Below are positions 12,001 through 25,754 of a stretch of 64,000 nt of DNA, piece by piece. The DNA comes from Litomosoides sigmodontis (taxonomy: Eukaryota; Nematoda; Chromadorea; Rhabditida; Onchocercidae). The DNA is taken from positions 2,679,501 through 2,743,500 of the forward strand of contig OY718805.1 of the NCBI GenBank assembly GCA_963070105.1, given 5' to 3'. The notes under the pieces were generated by a model, which searched no databases, had not been told where the DNA came from, and saw nothing but the letters and a program-made list of their open reading frames with translations. A program made the translations under genes and the position numbers. Each line of letters starts with the position of its first letter. Position 1 is the first letter of the stretch.

Positions 12001-15000
12001 AATCAGGTGAAATTTGGTGAAATTATATCAGCTGTAAGGAGTCAGACGCCAGAGCAAGATAGTTTATTTGTTCAACTGATGCATATTTTGTTGAAGGCCA
12101 AAACTGAACGAGCTGATGAAGAAGATGGTGATGAAGGTAGATCCTCTTCCAGTAAATCTGAATACCATGTCTTTCATAATATTTCAGCCTAAATTCTTAG
12201 TTTTCTGCACAATTTCTAAATCTTGTAGGGCAATAAATTTTTAGTTTGATGTCATTTAGAAATTTTTAATATTCGCTAGCTAAGAATAAGTATATGTCGC
12301 TCACTTGTTGAACTGTGCTAGGCTTCAGTTTTTTTCCTTCTTTTCAAAGCGATAGAAAGATAAATTCAGTTATTACTTATTTTTAATACCATTAAGAATA
12401 TATGATATAACTCATTGTGTAATGCGCTACTGGGATGTTGGAAGTTAATTACACTGTGATAATGAATAAGTCGAATGTAATGTGATTCTGGAAACATTTC
12501 AATCTTATTGTTTTTAGCTAACTTAAGCAATAAAGAAGAAATACCGTTAGATGCAAACGATATCGACCATAAGATATATGGTCCGGAAATTCGCCAAGCA
12601 ACAATTCTCCATGAGAATATTCGACTTACACATGGTAAATAGCAGCTAACTATCATCCAAAAATTAGTTCAACATTTTTTCATCTCACAATAAAAATTTT
12701 TTAGGATTAAGCACACGGCATTTGCCAATCGACTGGATGACCTTGACAGAGGTGTTACGATTATCGTTGATGACATCAGGATATTATACTGGAGCTCCTA
12801 CGCATCGGTTTCGGTTATTTTCAAGAGGAGCTATTCGTTGTTACGAAGATGAAGGGTTTTTATTTGCCAAAGAAAATCCTCAGACAATGAGTATTCTGGA
12901 AAAGGTTGTTATTGGTTTGCCTTGATCTTCGTACTGTCTATGTGAAATTTAATGGGGAACGTAAAACTAATTTTTTAGGAACAAGTAAGAAAAGGTCAAA
13001 AGGAGGTGTATAGTTTAAGGTGTTAAGCTATACTTCCAAGTTCTATCATTGTTTTAGATCCTAGAACACAACTGCATTCCTTACATCCGTGTTGACCAAT
13101 AGAAACAAATGTTAAAATGATGATTTCTTGTAGTAATGTTATTTATATCAACGTTGGGAGAAGTTTCAGAAGTCGGTATTCGACCTCCAGCCTTACGAAC
13201 GCATGGCGCTGTTCAAAGTAGTGATACAGCAGTTACTTAGTTATCATAAATTTCGTTCCATATCTGATGAAAGGATTATTTCTCTCCTCGATTTACGTAA
13301 AGAGCTGAAAAATCTTCGGAGTTTCGATGCAGCACAGGTTTCGTTGTAAAGTATTCACGTTAGTAATATTGCTTTCGTTTGGAAAACTTCCGAATGGATT
13401 ACAAGCGCATGCAAGCGCGAAAGTATTGATAAGGAAGTTTTTTAATGGTGAATTAATCAAATGCTTCTCGACAAACGTAGGAAGGACTTTTTAGGAAAAG
13501 GAAGCGCGAGAAGCTTCTCTAGTTCGAGAGTATGAAGCAGAGCAATTAGAGGAGCTTGGTGAAGCTGCTAGAGCAGACTTTGTTAAGAAAGAGGAACCTT
13601 CGAAGGAAACAACAACATTAATTAATTTTGTGAGAGGCGGAATTTTTATTGGAAGAAGAGAGGAACGATTGAGAGAGGTGGAACAGGTGCAAAATTTCCT
13701 AGTGTAGTGTTTGTTTTAAAAATTTCAAGTATGATTTGGAAGTTTTAGACTTGAAGATTCAAAAGATTTTGTAATATTTGTAGTATTTTTCTAGTTTTTT
13801 CTCTTCCATTTTCATCGAGGCATTTTACGGGATGAGGTTATTGCATATTTTGTTTTCTAGATACTCATGAAAGGAGTTTCATATGCTCAAATGGAGGCCG
13901 ATGAAATAAAGAAAGTTCGTTCACTACAAGTGGAACACATAACCGCTGCAGAAAATGATTTGCTGAAATTGATTTATAAAATACAAAGTATGTAATAAGA
14001 TTTATTTAGGATATCACCATGCTTTCATAGCTGTTGTGGTTGCTTAAGTATATGCAATTTCAAGGTTCATTATATAATGGCTTTCTGTATTAGTGGTATG
14101 GATCGCTGTATTATGGCGATATTGATTGAATGATATCCTTCTCTTAGGTCGTGTTGGTTGGCACTGCCTCGGCCGCGATCGAGGATTCCGTACGTATTGG
14201 TACTTCAGTTCGCTACCGCTTATTTTGGTGGAAAATACTAATTCGACGGACGAGCGAGGCCCTTGCCTTGGACCAACACCGCTGGATAAGGTAATCTTCC
14301 CAACCACTTTTTCAAGTTTTTGATATTTATTCCGTGGGACTTACAGATGATATTTTAATTTTTGACGGCTTTAGGTTGATAAGAAATATCTCCAAACCTG
14401 CAGTACTGATGACGAATCACGGAAGGGCTTGTTGAGTTGTACAGCTAATGAAGACTGCCCAGTTCATGGGAAATTCCGCCGTTGCCGGTGGCAATTGATC
14501 AAAAACGCGGATGTTCTTGACGAGGTATATTTGATTTCAACTTTTGTTTCCTTTTTTAAAATTTCGTGTATCCCAGTTTTTGCTTAATTTTTACATTACT
14601 TTTTGCAGATTGCATCTGCGTGTAACAGTCGTGGCTTTCGAGAATCTGAACTTTTAGAAAACTTGAAGTTCTTCAACCCTTTGTTGAAAAACATACTTGG
14701 TCGGTGCTCAGACAAGGTGTGACTTTTTGAAGCATTGTATTTGGTTTTGCATTATCAAACCGATTGCAATTGATATATTTGGTGTGAAGATTTTTTTGGT
14801 ATTTAAAAATTACTGGGTTTCAGATTAGTTCCGGTGATATTTACGCTGATCTTTTGTTGACGAATGTTGATTTGGCGGATAATTCTGTTGTATTCGACTG
14901 GAGTCGTGAATTTATTGACATGCTTTTGGAGTTAGAAGAAAAGGTTATAACGATTTTACAAATAATTTTTACAAATAACATAATCACAGTTTTAATATAT

Positions 15001-17788
15001 TTTAAATATTTATGATTCACTGGAACTGTAAGAAACGCTTTTTTCAGATTGAGCAAGGGTGCATTGGTCATTTAGCTATTAGTGATATTCGTCGCAGGGA
15101 GGAGTGGCGAGAATCACTACTTCAGAAGCACAATGTTGCTTCTTTTGTTGAAAGTAATGTTCATAAAATGCGCATAATGCAATAGATATATTTCGTCCTC
15201 TCTTACAAGATATTTTTTCATCTTTTCAAACGGAAATGCGAATTATGAAGTGCTATTTAAAGAGCTTCAAGTTATGGGTGCATTAAATGGTGCAGACGAC
15301 TTTTTTAGCACCCAGTTTTTTTAATTAGCTCTGACGCCTATTTTATTTAATTTTTCTACGTGTTCGCCATATCACAATCAATGCTTCAGTTTGAATATTT
15401 GAAGCTTTTTTTCTGGAACTTCAGTTATTTTTTGTTTTTATTGTAGGTGATGTGGAAGTTTTTGGCGAAACAGTGTTCAATGCTGATGAAGTGAAATCAC
15501 TAACTGAACTAGAACATCTAGCTGTAGCACTGTTACAAATTGTTCAAGGAATTAATCTGAAGTTTTTGCGGCTTCCTTTTGCTACGGCTTCTTCAAAAGA
15601 AATAGATTGTGCAAATATTCCTACTACTACCTTTGATCAGTGGCAAAAATCTTTAGTGAAATGTTGCTCGATATCGGCCCTATCACTGTATTACACAACT
15701 TTGGAGTCGTCTATCCTGTGGACAAGAAGTCGGCTTCAAGTATGGTGTTGAAATTTTTGCTCAGAAATCAATTATTTGTATTCTTTGAACTTCTCGGAAT
15801 TCTAATTTTCAAGAAACTCTCTTTATGAGAGTAGTAAAAGAATTGTCAATTGGATAATTCAAAATTTTAAGGCGAGATGCCGGAAGTGTCGCAAGAAGGG
15901 TGAAACTGAAAAACTATGTATGTGTGCACGTTGTGATCGATGTTATCACATTGATTGTGCTAAGCCAAAAATCAAGGTAAGTCAGGGTTCTCCTTCACCA
16001 AGTTTTAATCTGTATACAATAAAGAATACTAGAAAAATTGATTAGAGGTGATTAATTTCAGGATCCAAATGGTTGGATGTGCTCTAATTGTAAAGCTATA
16101 GTGAAAGCACGGGAAGCTGAAGAGAAATGGAAACGACAGCAGGAGCTGAAAAACGAAGGTTGAATTAAATATTCTTAAAGTGATGCGGTAATTGTGTCTT
16201 CAAGCATTTTTTTGCTTTTAATCCAAATTTTTCTGTTTTTTTTTTAGAAGACGAGCAGAGTTATAGCCGAGGAAGCGATGAAGCCTGCGGCACATCTGCA
16301 GACGAATCTGCTGAGCAACCATTTGCTGAAGAAGAGTGTGTTTCATCTACATGTCCTTTGTAAACTTTCAATATTATGGCTCAAAATTTTTATAGATTTC
16401 TGAGTCAAATGATCTTGATGTATCGCCATCATGCTTTTCAGATTCGAACTTCCATCGGATATGCTGAAAACATCAAGTGGACGTATCGTAAAGAAGGTAA
16501 GTGGTAGCTTCGCTGCGCATTATTCACGCAGTTTATTTTTCTAACTGATGTAAGATTTTTCAGGTAGTTTATGCGGACGAGTCATTTGAAGAGATAAGGC
16601 GAACTGTGAGGAGGAAAAATCTTGTAGATGGTGAAAGTGATGAGGGTGGCAGCACTAGTGAAAGTGAATATTCGTATACAAAGCGAAAACGGTTCAGTAA
16701 GTTAATTAGAAATTTGTGGTTCTTTGGAATTTAGACTCCGTAGTCAGACGTAGAAGACTCAGATTTTCAGTATATTACATTTTCAGGTAGAAATGCGGCA
16801 TTAGGAAATGCGACGATGAGCCTACGTGAGTCAGACAGTCGAATACGAAACACACTGCGTTCTTTTGAGTTGCTGATAAGTGAAGCAATGCGGCAGCAAA
16901 TTTCGTGGCCTTTTCTAAAACCAGTAGATGCGAAGGTTGTACCTGACTACTACCAGGTTCTTTTATATTCACTTGTTTTTGGTTATCCACATATATGGAA
17001 AGCTAAGCCGTCGAATTTTTGTGTTTCCAAAAAATTACCAGTTATCAAGGGTACTGCTGCAGTATTATTATGTTTTCTAAAGTTTGTCACTTTTCCCGAG
17101 GTTCACATTCTGACGCATTTAGTCGCTCACTGTAATGCGTTCTGCAATTAGGCTGTTCATAAAATATTGAGTTATGATGGAGTTGCCACATTTTAGATTA
17201 TCAAGAGGCCAATGGATTTGCGTACAATAATGAACAAACTGAAGCAACGACTGTACGATACACCCGACCAAGTAATATCGGATACACGATTAATTTTCGA
17301 AAATTGTCGTATCTACAACGAGGAAGAATCGGAAATTTGTAAAGTAAGAGATATTTTAGCTCTTTTTTATTTATGTATGCTATGTTAAATTTATTCTTTC
17401 CTTTTGGTCTAAAGTGAAATAATTATCGCTTACTTTCATCCGTAAGTTTAATTCAATTTCCGATTATTGCTTCCGAATGTATCGTCATTGTTTGTTGCAT
17501 AAACTTGGCATACGAAAAATCTACTCTCAAGAAAAGGAACTGATTGTGATATAATAAAGATTCTGTTATCTTGCTAATAATATATCCTGGTCGTGAGAAT
17601 ATTTGTAACTATTGAGCTCGTCCAATTATTGAAATTGGTGCATACAAAACAAATTTTGATAGAAGTCCTTAGGGCGAAAATGCTCATGCATTTCTAAAAT
17701 ATGTATGTTTCAGTGTGCAACCAAACTGGAGGAGTTTATGGAAGAAGGATTTACCAAAGCACTGGAGACAAATGCAGTTCGAGCGTGA
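9001..17788 (+). CDS. BAZ1A: BAZ1A/ACF1-type chromatin remodeller subunit (WAC, DDT, PHD, bromodomain)
   Basis: Large subunit that partners the ISWI ATPase (ACF/CHRAC) to space nucleosomes; C. elegans relative is athp-2. The ATG at 9001 was chosen because family members open MPxLxRKxF; an in-frame ATG at 8920 is less likely. The WAC domain spans exons 9001-9113, 9305-9416 and 9623-9882 (LPLTNEIFTSY, then DFFQRQIALSSMVWTCSVTG). The DDT domain starts at LLEWRKPRDDILCDDLQ (from about 11460) and runs to about 12140. LGRDRGFRTYWYF (14148 on) is the conserved WSTF/ACF segment. A C4HC3 PHD finger is split at 15872 and 16062 (CRKCRKKGETEKLC, GWMCSNC). The bromodomain lies at 16787-17344, with SWPFLKPVDAK, VPDYYQ and the acetyl-lysine-binding Asn in CRIYN. 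The protein ends at TGA 17786-17788. There are about 25 exons. The junction around 10297-10560 is unclear because one frame meets a stop. Confidence 0.92.
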
Positions 17789-18952
17789 AGTGGACGTTAA
17801 CGGGTGGCAGAGTTCTTAAGAAGCTTCCCTATTTCCTCTAATTTCTCTCGTGCCGAAAATCATTTTTGCGTAGGAAATTCACCAAGGTGTAGAGCCTTTT
17901 AAATCAAAATTGGAGAAAACATTTGATTTGATTTTAAGGATTTCGTTGCTGAATACATAATTTTTATTTAGTATTAAATACAAGGGTACTCTGACGCTTG
18001 GTCATCTGTTAATTTTGAGAACAAAATGGACTGTACAATTTTACTTTCTGTTCTAAATGGGCAATTTTGCTGAGTCGTTTTACATGTTCGATGCAGGATT
18101 GTCTCCTTCTTGCTTTAAAAAGCATTTTGTTATGTTATTGTGTCGTTGTTAAAACATTGAGCATATTGAAACAACTGTTCCAACCTTATAAAATTGTCGG
18201 ATTTTGTATGCATTTTATGTCTAGTATTTCTGTCGATAATGAAACGAAGGAACAGTTGATGTTTCCGGTGCATTTAGTCAGTACTACAAAATTCGTCATA
18301 AAACAATTGATTATCTGATAAATAATAGCATGTTACGGAAAATATAATTAAATTGATTTTTTTATCCTATATTTTGGTAGTATTTATCATCTCAGTGATG
18401 ATCCGTGTAAGGTAAAGTACAAAGTTTTTAGTGTACTGAATTTTACTGAATGATACCTCTCAATGAAGAGTGGCTATTCTATAAATTGTATGATGTTCGC
18501 AGAGTTCTCATTCGAAATATTTTGCTTAATATGGTACCGTACCTGAAATGTTTTTCATGTTATAAATACAGTTTGAAGTAAACGTCGTGCTCGTTTGACG
18601 TTCCAGCATTAACAATCGTGCTACAGTATTATTTTCCATATTTGATTTTAGCAAATAACTGCTCGGTTAGTTTATGTTAGCAGTAAATGTTAGTCTGTGT
18701 GTGCAAGAAATTTTCCCGCAAAGACGCAAGATGGATTCGTGATTTGAGGTCCTTGGTATTTTTTAAGAGTGAATTTGTAGACTACAGTTAATAGGTGGGT
18801 ATAATTATGTTAAAATTTACTGGTTATAACGGCATTAACGAGTAGTGATTGAATAGGAGATACGAAGTATCCGAAGCGTCTTTGTTAAAAACGATTATGT
18901 GTTTCAACCAATTTAAACCGTTAACGCTTAGGAGATTGACCAACAACACGAG
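17789..18952. other. Intergenic BAZ1A-ASH2
   Basis: AT-rich spacer holding the BAZ1A 3' UTR and the 5' region of ASH2. Possible polyadenylation signals are ATTAAA near 17974 and AATAAT near 18320. No coding sequence is supported; the open frame at 18067-18318 lacks coding character. Confidence 0.5.
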
Positions 18953-21900
18953 ATGAGGCAAAGAAGTATTCGTAAAGGAGCACCAAAACCAGCTCCGTCT
19001 ACTGTTTGTTACTGGTAAGCTTTTTGATGAAACGTTACAAAACGTACTGTTGTTGCTTAGCTTGTTCAGCTTGTTGAGGTTTTTCCATTGTTGCTGTCAA
19101 GGGTTGTAATTTGGTGAAATGATCGTTTCATTTTACTGAATCCAAGAAAAAGGTGTATAAGGGTAGTATGTTTGTATCCGGAAATTTGACTGTTTGCTGG
19201 CATTGCGAATAGATTTGAAAATTTATATAAAAGAAACTAATAGCAAGCAAGCTCGATCCACCTTTTTCTAATTTAGTAAAAAGGATCTTTCAGTGTTGGT
19301 AGACGTGAAGTGGGAACATTAGAGCTGTACTGTGCTGTTTGCCGGAAATGGTTTCATGGAAGGTGCTTGAAAGATTTAACTGATTTGTAAGTTATACTTT
19401 TGAAATATTTTAAGGAAAGGAGCTCTGGGAGGCATTCCGTTGTATTAAATTGCCACTAATCAAAATTGCTTGCCTTTGTTATAGTTATGGATTACCATTC
19501 ATGGTATGTTACGTTTTCAATTGTGCCGACTGTAGCCCAACAAAGAAGGAAACATGGACACCAAAACAAGCAAGTAGGAATTGTGCATGATTTTCAGTTC
19601 AGTATTTACAGACAAGTTTTCGATGCTTTTTTTAATGAAATCTTTAAAGTTTATAGTTGTTTGAAAACTGATTTGATTTAGGACTATTTATAATCGGTTT
19701 TTTCAGATTTTGCTCATATGTGTGTTACTGTTCTTGCAAATCTGACATACAATGCACGCACTAAAAGAGCTAATACCGAGAATGAGTCAAATGATAGCGA
19801 TCAGGAATTGATATTTCTAAACTTGGAAAATGAAATCATACCATATTTCAATGCACAGTGGGAAAACCTTACATCAATGAGTCGAAGGTTAGTTACTTTT
19901 AGAGAAGTATTTGAAGTGGAATCATCAATATAGTTGTTTGCAATTGTAATAGTGTGTTTTATTAAATGAAGTCGCTAAAGTCGCACGCTGCTTTCAATAC
20001 AGCATTACTAATATCGCGAGAAACTTTTTACCTGTAAGCGTTTTATCTGTAATAAAGCAATTAATATAAGAGAGGTATGAATGTTTGAAAAGCAATAATT
20101 TTGACTCGTATTTTTTATGCTTTGATGAGGGAAGCTCATTTAAGGGTAAAAAATACTTGGCATCAAACGTTACAAAAGTCCTTAACCAAAGAAATAGAAT
20201 TGTTTGAATCAAGCGATGATGGGCAAATGTTTGCGTTACGTGAACGTGATTTGTCATCCATAGGTCCGGGACATGAAGCGTTAAAGCAGGTACCATTTTA
20301 TCATTTATTTAATAACGTAGCAAAGTTAAATTAATGTCGGTCAGATTGTTCTTATTCTATTTTATAGAGCTTTCTACTATATTCAGAAAGAAAGAGTTTA
20401 GATCGGTCGAAGTAAGCCAGCAGTTTCAAATTCAACGCGTGACTTGTCTAAGGAGAATTTCGACAGGTCTGATGATTTAGGTGATGGTCCCAAAACGAGA
20501 GGTTCATCCAAACGACGTAATGTTGATCCTCCGAACGCCTTCAAAAAGGCTAAACTGTAAGTTTTCATATAGATTATGTTTCCACAGGGTAGATGTTAGA
20601 TATGGTCAGTATTCTGAAAGTTTTCGTGGATCTGAGGGAATACAGCTTACATGTTCTGATAATGTTGTCCCTCGTTATTTCCTTCAGTTGTTGTTTTGGA
20701 AAAAACGAAGCACAAGATTCCTTGGATGTCTCACTCATTGTATGTTTCAGTACTGCTGATTATGCATCGACGCGAATTATTGGTATTCCCGCACCCATCG
20801 ATTTCCCATTTAATCGCGAAGGCTATCGATATTATCTCGTCGAAAAAGATCTAACCGTTCCCAACAGGTAGTTTATCCTTCATTTGTGGTTGTTCGTTTT
20901 GCAGTTTCTTATTTATGTTTTTCATTATCAAGTTTAAAATACCATATATTTATGTCAACCTAAATTGCGGAATGTTGGATTTCGCTTTATACTATACTTT
21001 TACTGTAAGAAGGTTTAAACAGTCGTTTTGTTTTCCTGTTTAAAGTATATTACTATACAGCAAAATTAATTCCAAATAAAAAAAATTAGAAAAGGATTCT
21101 CTGATGCCGCAATAGCTCGAAAGGGATCTATTCGTTTTAACTGAAACTGGTATACTTTTTAGAGACATTTTCGAATTGGACGAAAGCACTTACAACAAGC
21201 CAATCCCAGCGCACATTTATCGTGTCGTTGTCCATCCAGTGGTCACTTTATCACCAAATGATCGTGCTTATCAGGTGCGAACTATTTCATGAAGATCTTT
21301 TTATTCGGAACAATAAGATTTGATGAGTTAGATTTTTTTTCTGTTAGGAGTATTTTGTTTTGTTGAGCATTTCGGTACTATTAACTGTTCCCCATACAAT
21401 ACATTAAAAAATGCTAACGATTTTTTAAATTTTACTCTTATTTACTTTATCATTTGCTTTATTTTTGTTTCTCCATCTGTTTTTATTTGTATCTATTTTT
21501 TGATTTCCTTTTGCGTTATTTAATTTTTTATTTTTGCGTGGTACTTATAATTTTTAATGCGATAGAAATTTTTTTTAGTTGAAATTATCGGAAGACCGAC
21601 TATCCGTGAGTGGTTTTGAAGGTTACAGCGTTGCTCGAGCGACTCACCCGGTATCCCATGGTACCTGGTATTTTGAAGTGGTTTTCACAGCGCAGCCACC
21701 AGGTTCACACATAAGGATCGGTTGGAGCCAAGCTTTGGGTAGGTCAAGTCCTAGTTTGTAAATTTTCGAAGTTGTTTAAATCTACTGGAAATAAAGCTTT
21801 AATGATTTGTGAACATACTTCAGCACCGATTCAAGCATGCGTTGGCTATACACAATTATCTTACGCTTGGAGAAGTCATAAAGGCACAGTATTTCACCAG

Positions 21901-22856
21901 GCAAAAGTAGGTGGTTCAGATTTGAAGTTTTGAGTCAGAAAAAGTTTACCGCTTTTCAAATTATACCGAATTTTAGGGCAGACACTATGCCAACGGTGGT
22001 TTTAAAGAAGGTGATGTCTTAGGATGCTTGATATCCTTACCGCCTTGTCCAGCCGATAAGGAGTACGATCTTAATTCTACAGGAAATCTGCCGTCTTCAT
22101 CAACCTACTTGCCTCCTTCGTATAAAAATTTGCCTCTGATCAATTTTAAACACAATTACTTTTATGAGGAGAAAGATGATATATCGACAGCGCTGAAAAA
22201 CCTAATGCCAGCGCCTGGAAGTTGGGTTGGTAATTTCATAAATTTGGTTCTATAAATCTTTGACAATAAATTAGGTTATCTCATTATAGTCGTGTGTCTC
22301 TTTCGATCATCGTTTAATTGAAAGCCTATAATTAAAAGAACTGAACATCATTTCGATTTTCTGTGCGTTCTAGTAATAAAATGAAAATCTCGGTACACAG
22401 TTACGAATGAATAAGAGATAAGTTTGTTAGAATGGAGTACCATTTTTTACAAGATATTGCGTTTGTTGAGAAGTTGAAGCAGATGAAAATTTTTCTCCCT
22501 GTAACGTAACAAATTCTAGGCTTTGGTGTCAGGTTGAAATTGAAATTACCTCGCCTTTTTAAAGAACAATTTTGTAGATTGAATTCTACCGTAATGGCAA
22601 GAGCTGTGGAATTGCTTTCACGGATATTTATGCTGGTTTCTACTATCCTGCTGTATCATTATTTCAAGGTGCTACAGTTCGATGTAATTTCGGACCTTCA
22701 TTTCGGTATCCAGTACCACCTGTTGCTCGCGGAATGTGTGAAAGAGTTGCAGAGTTGTATATCGAGCAAACATTAGCGGATATTCTATACTTAGCTGAAA
22801 ATGAAGATGAATTAGCAGAAGAAGCCGCTAAATGTGCTAGTAATCAGCAATTATGA
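18953..22856 (+). CDS. ash-2: ASH2L homologue, core subunit of H3K4 methyltransferase complexes
   Basis: ASH2 joins WDR5, RBBP5 and DPY30 to activate MLL/SET1 enzymes in the nucleus. The first exon (ATG 18953) ends in STVCYC, and the next gives CGRREVGTLELYC, AVCRKWFHGRC: the atypical PHD finger. A winged-helix-like region follows (FAHMCVTVLANLTY, about 19707-19890; KNTWHQTLQKSLTKEIELF near 20150). After a basic linker with KRRNVDPPNAFKKAKL come the SPRY exons: LKLSEDRLSVSGFEGYSVAR (21577 on), GTWYFEVVF, IRIGWSQALG, YTQLSYAWRSHKGT, YANGGFKEGDVLGCL and NYFYEEKDD. The last exon starts at IEFYRNGKSCGIAFTDIYAG (about 22579) and ends ADILYLAENEDELAEEA before TGA 22854-22856. An acidic C-terminus after the SDI-like helix agrees with the family. 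Donor choice near 22220 and the acceptor near 20095 are approximate. Confidence 0.92.
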
Positions 22857-23252
22857 TTTAGTATATTTTGTAGTTGTATTACGTTGTACAGTTTTTGTTT
22901 GTTGAAAGTTGAAAAATTGTATTTTCCCAAAGTTTTGTTGCATTTTCCAAATGGAATAAATTCTTCTTTTCAAGGATGCGCAAACTTGTTACATTTCTAT
23001 ATGATCTGTTTTGGTTAAATGAAGTAAATACCACTATCAGCTATTCAATTCTGTTTTCATGTTTTAAAAGGCACTACTGACACAACTGTTTTGTAGAAGT
23101 GCATAAGAGGTAGACGGAAAATTGGTGGAAGGAGAGATGAAATAAAAATATGAACTATAAATGAATATGTTTCTCCAGGTCATCCTATCACGCATCAGGT
23201 GTAATTGGAATGTTTTGGATTCAGACATTTATTTTCAGATAATACTCTCAAG
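22857..23252. other. ASH2-DHPS spacer with AATAAA and trans-splice acceptor
   Basis: Only about 400 bases separate the two genes. AATAAA occurs near 22956 and AATAAAA near 23142. The acceptor TTATTTTCAG ends at 23238, 14 bases before the DHPS ATG, with no upstream coding exon in frame. That is the arrangement expected for a downstream gene of a nematode operon receiving a spliced leader. Confidence 0.55.
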
Positions 23253-25754
23253 ATGGATGACAACTGTGAATCTGACATTCACATAGCTGAAATGTCTGTT
23301 TTGAAGAAGTCATCACCAATGCCAGTAGATTCAACTATAATTGAAGGCTATGACTTTAATAGAGGAATTGATTATGATGCATTACTGGACTCCTACATGT
23401 CTACTGGTTTCCAGGCGTCACATCTTGCTCAGGCTGTACAGGTTGGTATGAAGTTCATGAACTTGTGCAAAATCTTCCAAATCAGGTTGAAAATTTGTAA
23501 TGAAACTGATTTTTCAGCAAATAAATGCAATGTTAACAGCGCGGGAAGAACAGTTTGAGGGCGATCATACACTGCCGTATCCGGAAGGAAAGCAAAAAAA
23601 AGCTTGTACAATATTCCTCGGTTATACAAGTAATCTAGTCACTTCTGGTGTTCGAGAGGTGTGTTTGATGTGTTTTTCTACAGTTTTTATGAAGTATAAT
23701 TTGTATCATAGTTCAACATGAGGGAGTTTTATTAGCTCAATGGTAGGTAGATTCCTGTGTGTTTGAGATCTGGAACTCTTTGTAGAAAGATAATTGTTAC
23801 CGTATGCGTTTCTTTGACATTTCAAGGTTTCTAGTGAGGAGCTTAAAGTAGCATCATTCCCTTTAGTTCTACAAGTATGAAACTGTATAGTATTCTCTCA
23901 CTTACATCTCCATGTTTTTAAGAATATCCGATACTTAGTTGAACATGATTTGGTAGACTGCATTGTAACAAGTGCTGGTGGCGTCGAGGAAGATTTAATC
24001 AAGTGTCTGGCACCCTCATATTTGGGTGCATTTGATCTTCATGGGAAGACTTTGCGTCATAATGGATTAAACAGGTTATTTAGATTTACTGTGACTTACT
24101 ATGAATGTGCGTGTAACAGTTCTAAGCTTTTTGTTGAGTCTTCTCTCATTTTCTGTTTCTTCCCGATAACGGTCGATTTTCGATTATTACTTATCGATCA
24201 TATTCATTCCATGACGATCGTTTATATTTTTCGTTTTTTGGTGTGAGTTTCTTTACTGAAGCAAATGTGTACGCAAAAAGTACTCTTACGCAGTCTGTTA
24301 AATAGAATGAAATAGATTTGAAACAAGCATATGTCATGAGTTGTTTGCTGAGGAATAATTACTTTCTAGGGGATACAGTTGTTAATATAAACGTTGATGA
24401 TGATTTTAGAGCTGGTAATATTATCATACCAAATGACAACTACTGTCAATTTGAAGACTGGCTAATGCCTATCCTAGACAAATGTGAATTGGAACAGAGA
24501 AATGATAAATTCTCATGGACTCCATCAAAACTAATCGACAGACTAGGTGCTGAAATCAACGATAAACGATCAATTTGCTACTGGGCTCATCGAAATCGAA
24601 TTCCTATTTTCAGTCCTGCATTAACTGATGGTTCACTTGGTGACATGTTGTATTTTCATTCATGTAGAAGTGGCGGAATCAAACTGGACATTGTAGAGGT
24701 TTGTTCAGTCGTTAGCGTTTTTTTTCCAGGTTATCATCATGTAATTTTATCTCCTTGCCTGTGTCCTCTTTACCATCTAAACTTTATTTTTTTCACGTGG
24801 CTGCAATATGCTTGCTTGTTTGCTAGCTCTATAATCCAGTTTTCATTTTTTTTAATTGATACTTAGCAATTTTGTTTCTGTGTCATATTCTATTTAAAAA
24901 TTAAAGAAAATATCAGAATATAAAAAGAATGAGTGGGTTTGAAAAACTTCCAATATATGTAGACAGAAATATAGGAAATCATGTTGTATTTATATCTCAT
25001 GTGATAAAGAAAAGTAGGATTTATGAGGGAAAAAATGCAAGTTAAATTTGTTGAGCATAAACTGGAACCCCCAAAGTTACACTGACAATCACAGGCCAAA
25101 TTTTTTTGTTTTCTTCGAAGAAACTTTCATTGCTTGAGCTACATAGAGTATACTTACTTGTTATTTGATCGCTAAGATTTCATTTGATTGCATTTTAGTG
25201 GTAGAAATGCTAAACATTGGCTACAGAAAATATGCCATTAAATCAATTTCAAATTCGAGATTTTCTTTTTCTCTCAGGATTTGCGTCACATCAACACGAT
25301 GGCGGTACGATCAAACCGCACTGGCGTAATCCTTCTTGGTGGTGGCGTAATGAAGCATCACATCAATAATGCTAATCTTATGCGAAATGGTTCTGATTAC
25401 ACTGTATATGTAAATACAGGCCAGGTCTGTAATTTGCAATTAAAGTTTGACAAAATGTATCGATCGTACCTTCGTATTTTGTTGCGAACGATGAATAAAG
25501 CAGTTTTTGGATTTTAATTTTATTTGTTGCATTTCTGTTCAAAATTATGCTTTTCCACATTTGAAAGCCAACTATTTATTTAGGAATTTGATGGCAGCGA
25601 TTCGGGTGCACATCCAGATGAAGCTATAAGTTGGGGTAAGATCAAGAGTGAATGTAAAGCCGTCAAAATATACGCTGATGCGACACTTGTTTTTCCCCTA
25701 CTGGTTGCGAAGACATTTGCTCGCCACATTCAGAAAAAGCAGTTGAAACTGTAG
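23253..25754 (+). CDS. dhps: Deoxyhypusine synthase
   Basis: This enzyme moves the aminobutyl group of spermidine to a lysine of eIF5A, the first step of hypusine formation, using NAD; the active form is a tetramer in the cytosol. Exons: 23253-23442, about 23518-23658, 23922-24074, 24412-24699, 25279-25424 and 25585-25754. Family segments appear in order: [38 protein letters not shown] (NAD site); [74 protein letters not shown]; then [20 protein letters not shown], which contains the catalytic lysine (MKHH); and [20 protein letters not shown]. All key motifs are intact, so it should be active. It lies close behind ASH2. Confidence 0.96.

Noticed and set aside
23720..23785. tRNA-like stretch (TTAGCTCAATGGTAGG) in a DHPS intron
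   Set aside because: The D-arm-like part is present, but no anticodon stem or proper T-loop (GTTCGAATC) forms. At most a decayed tRNA-like remnant.
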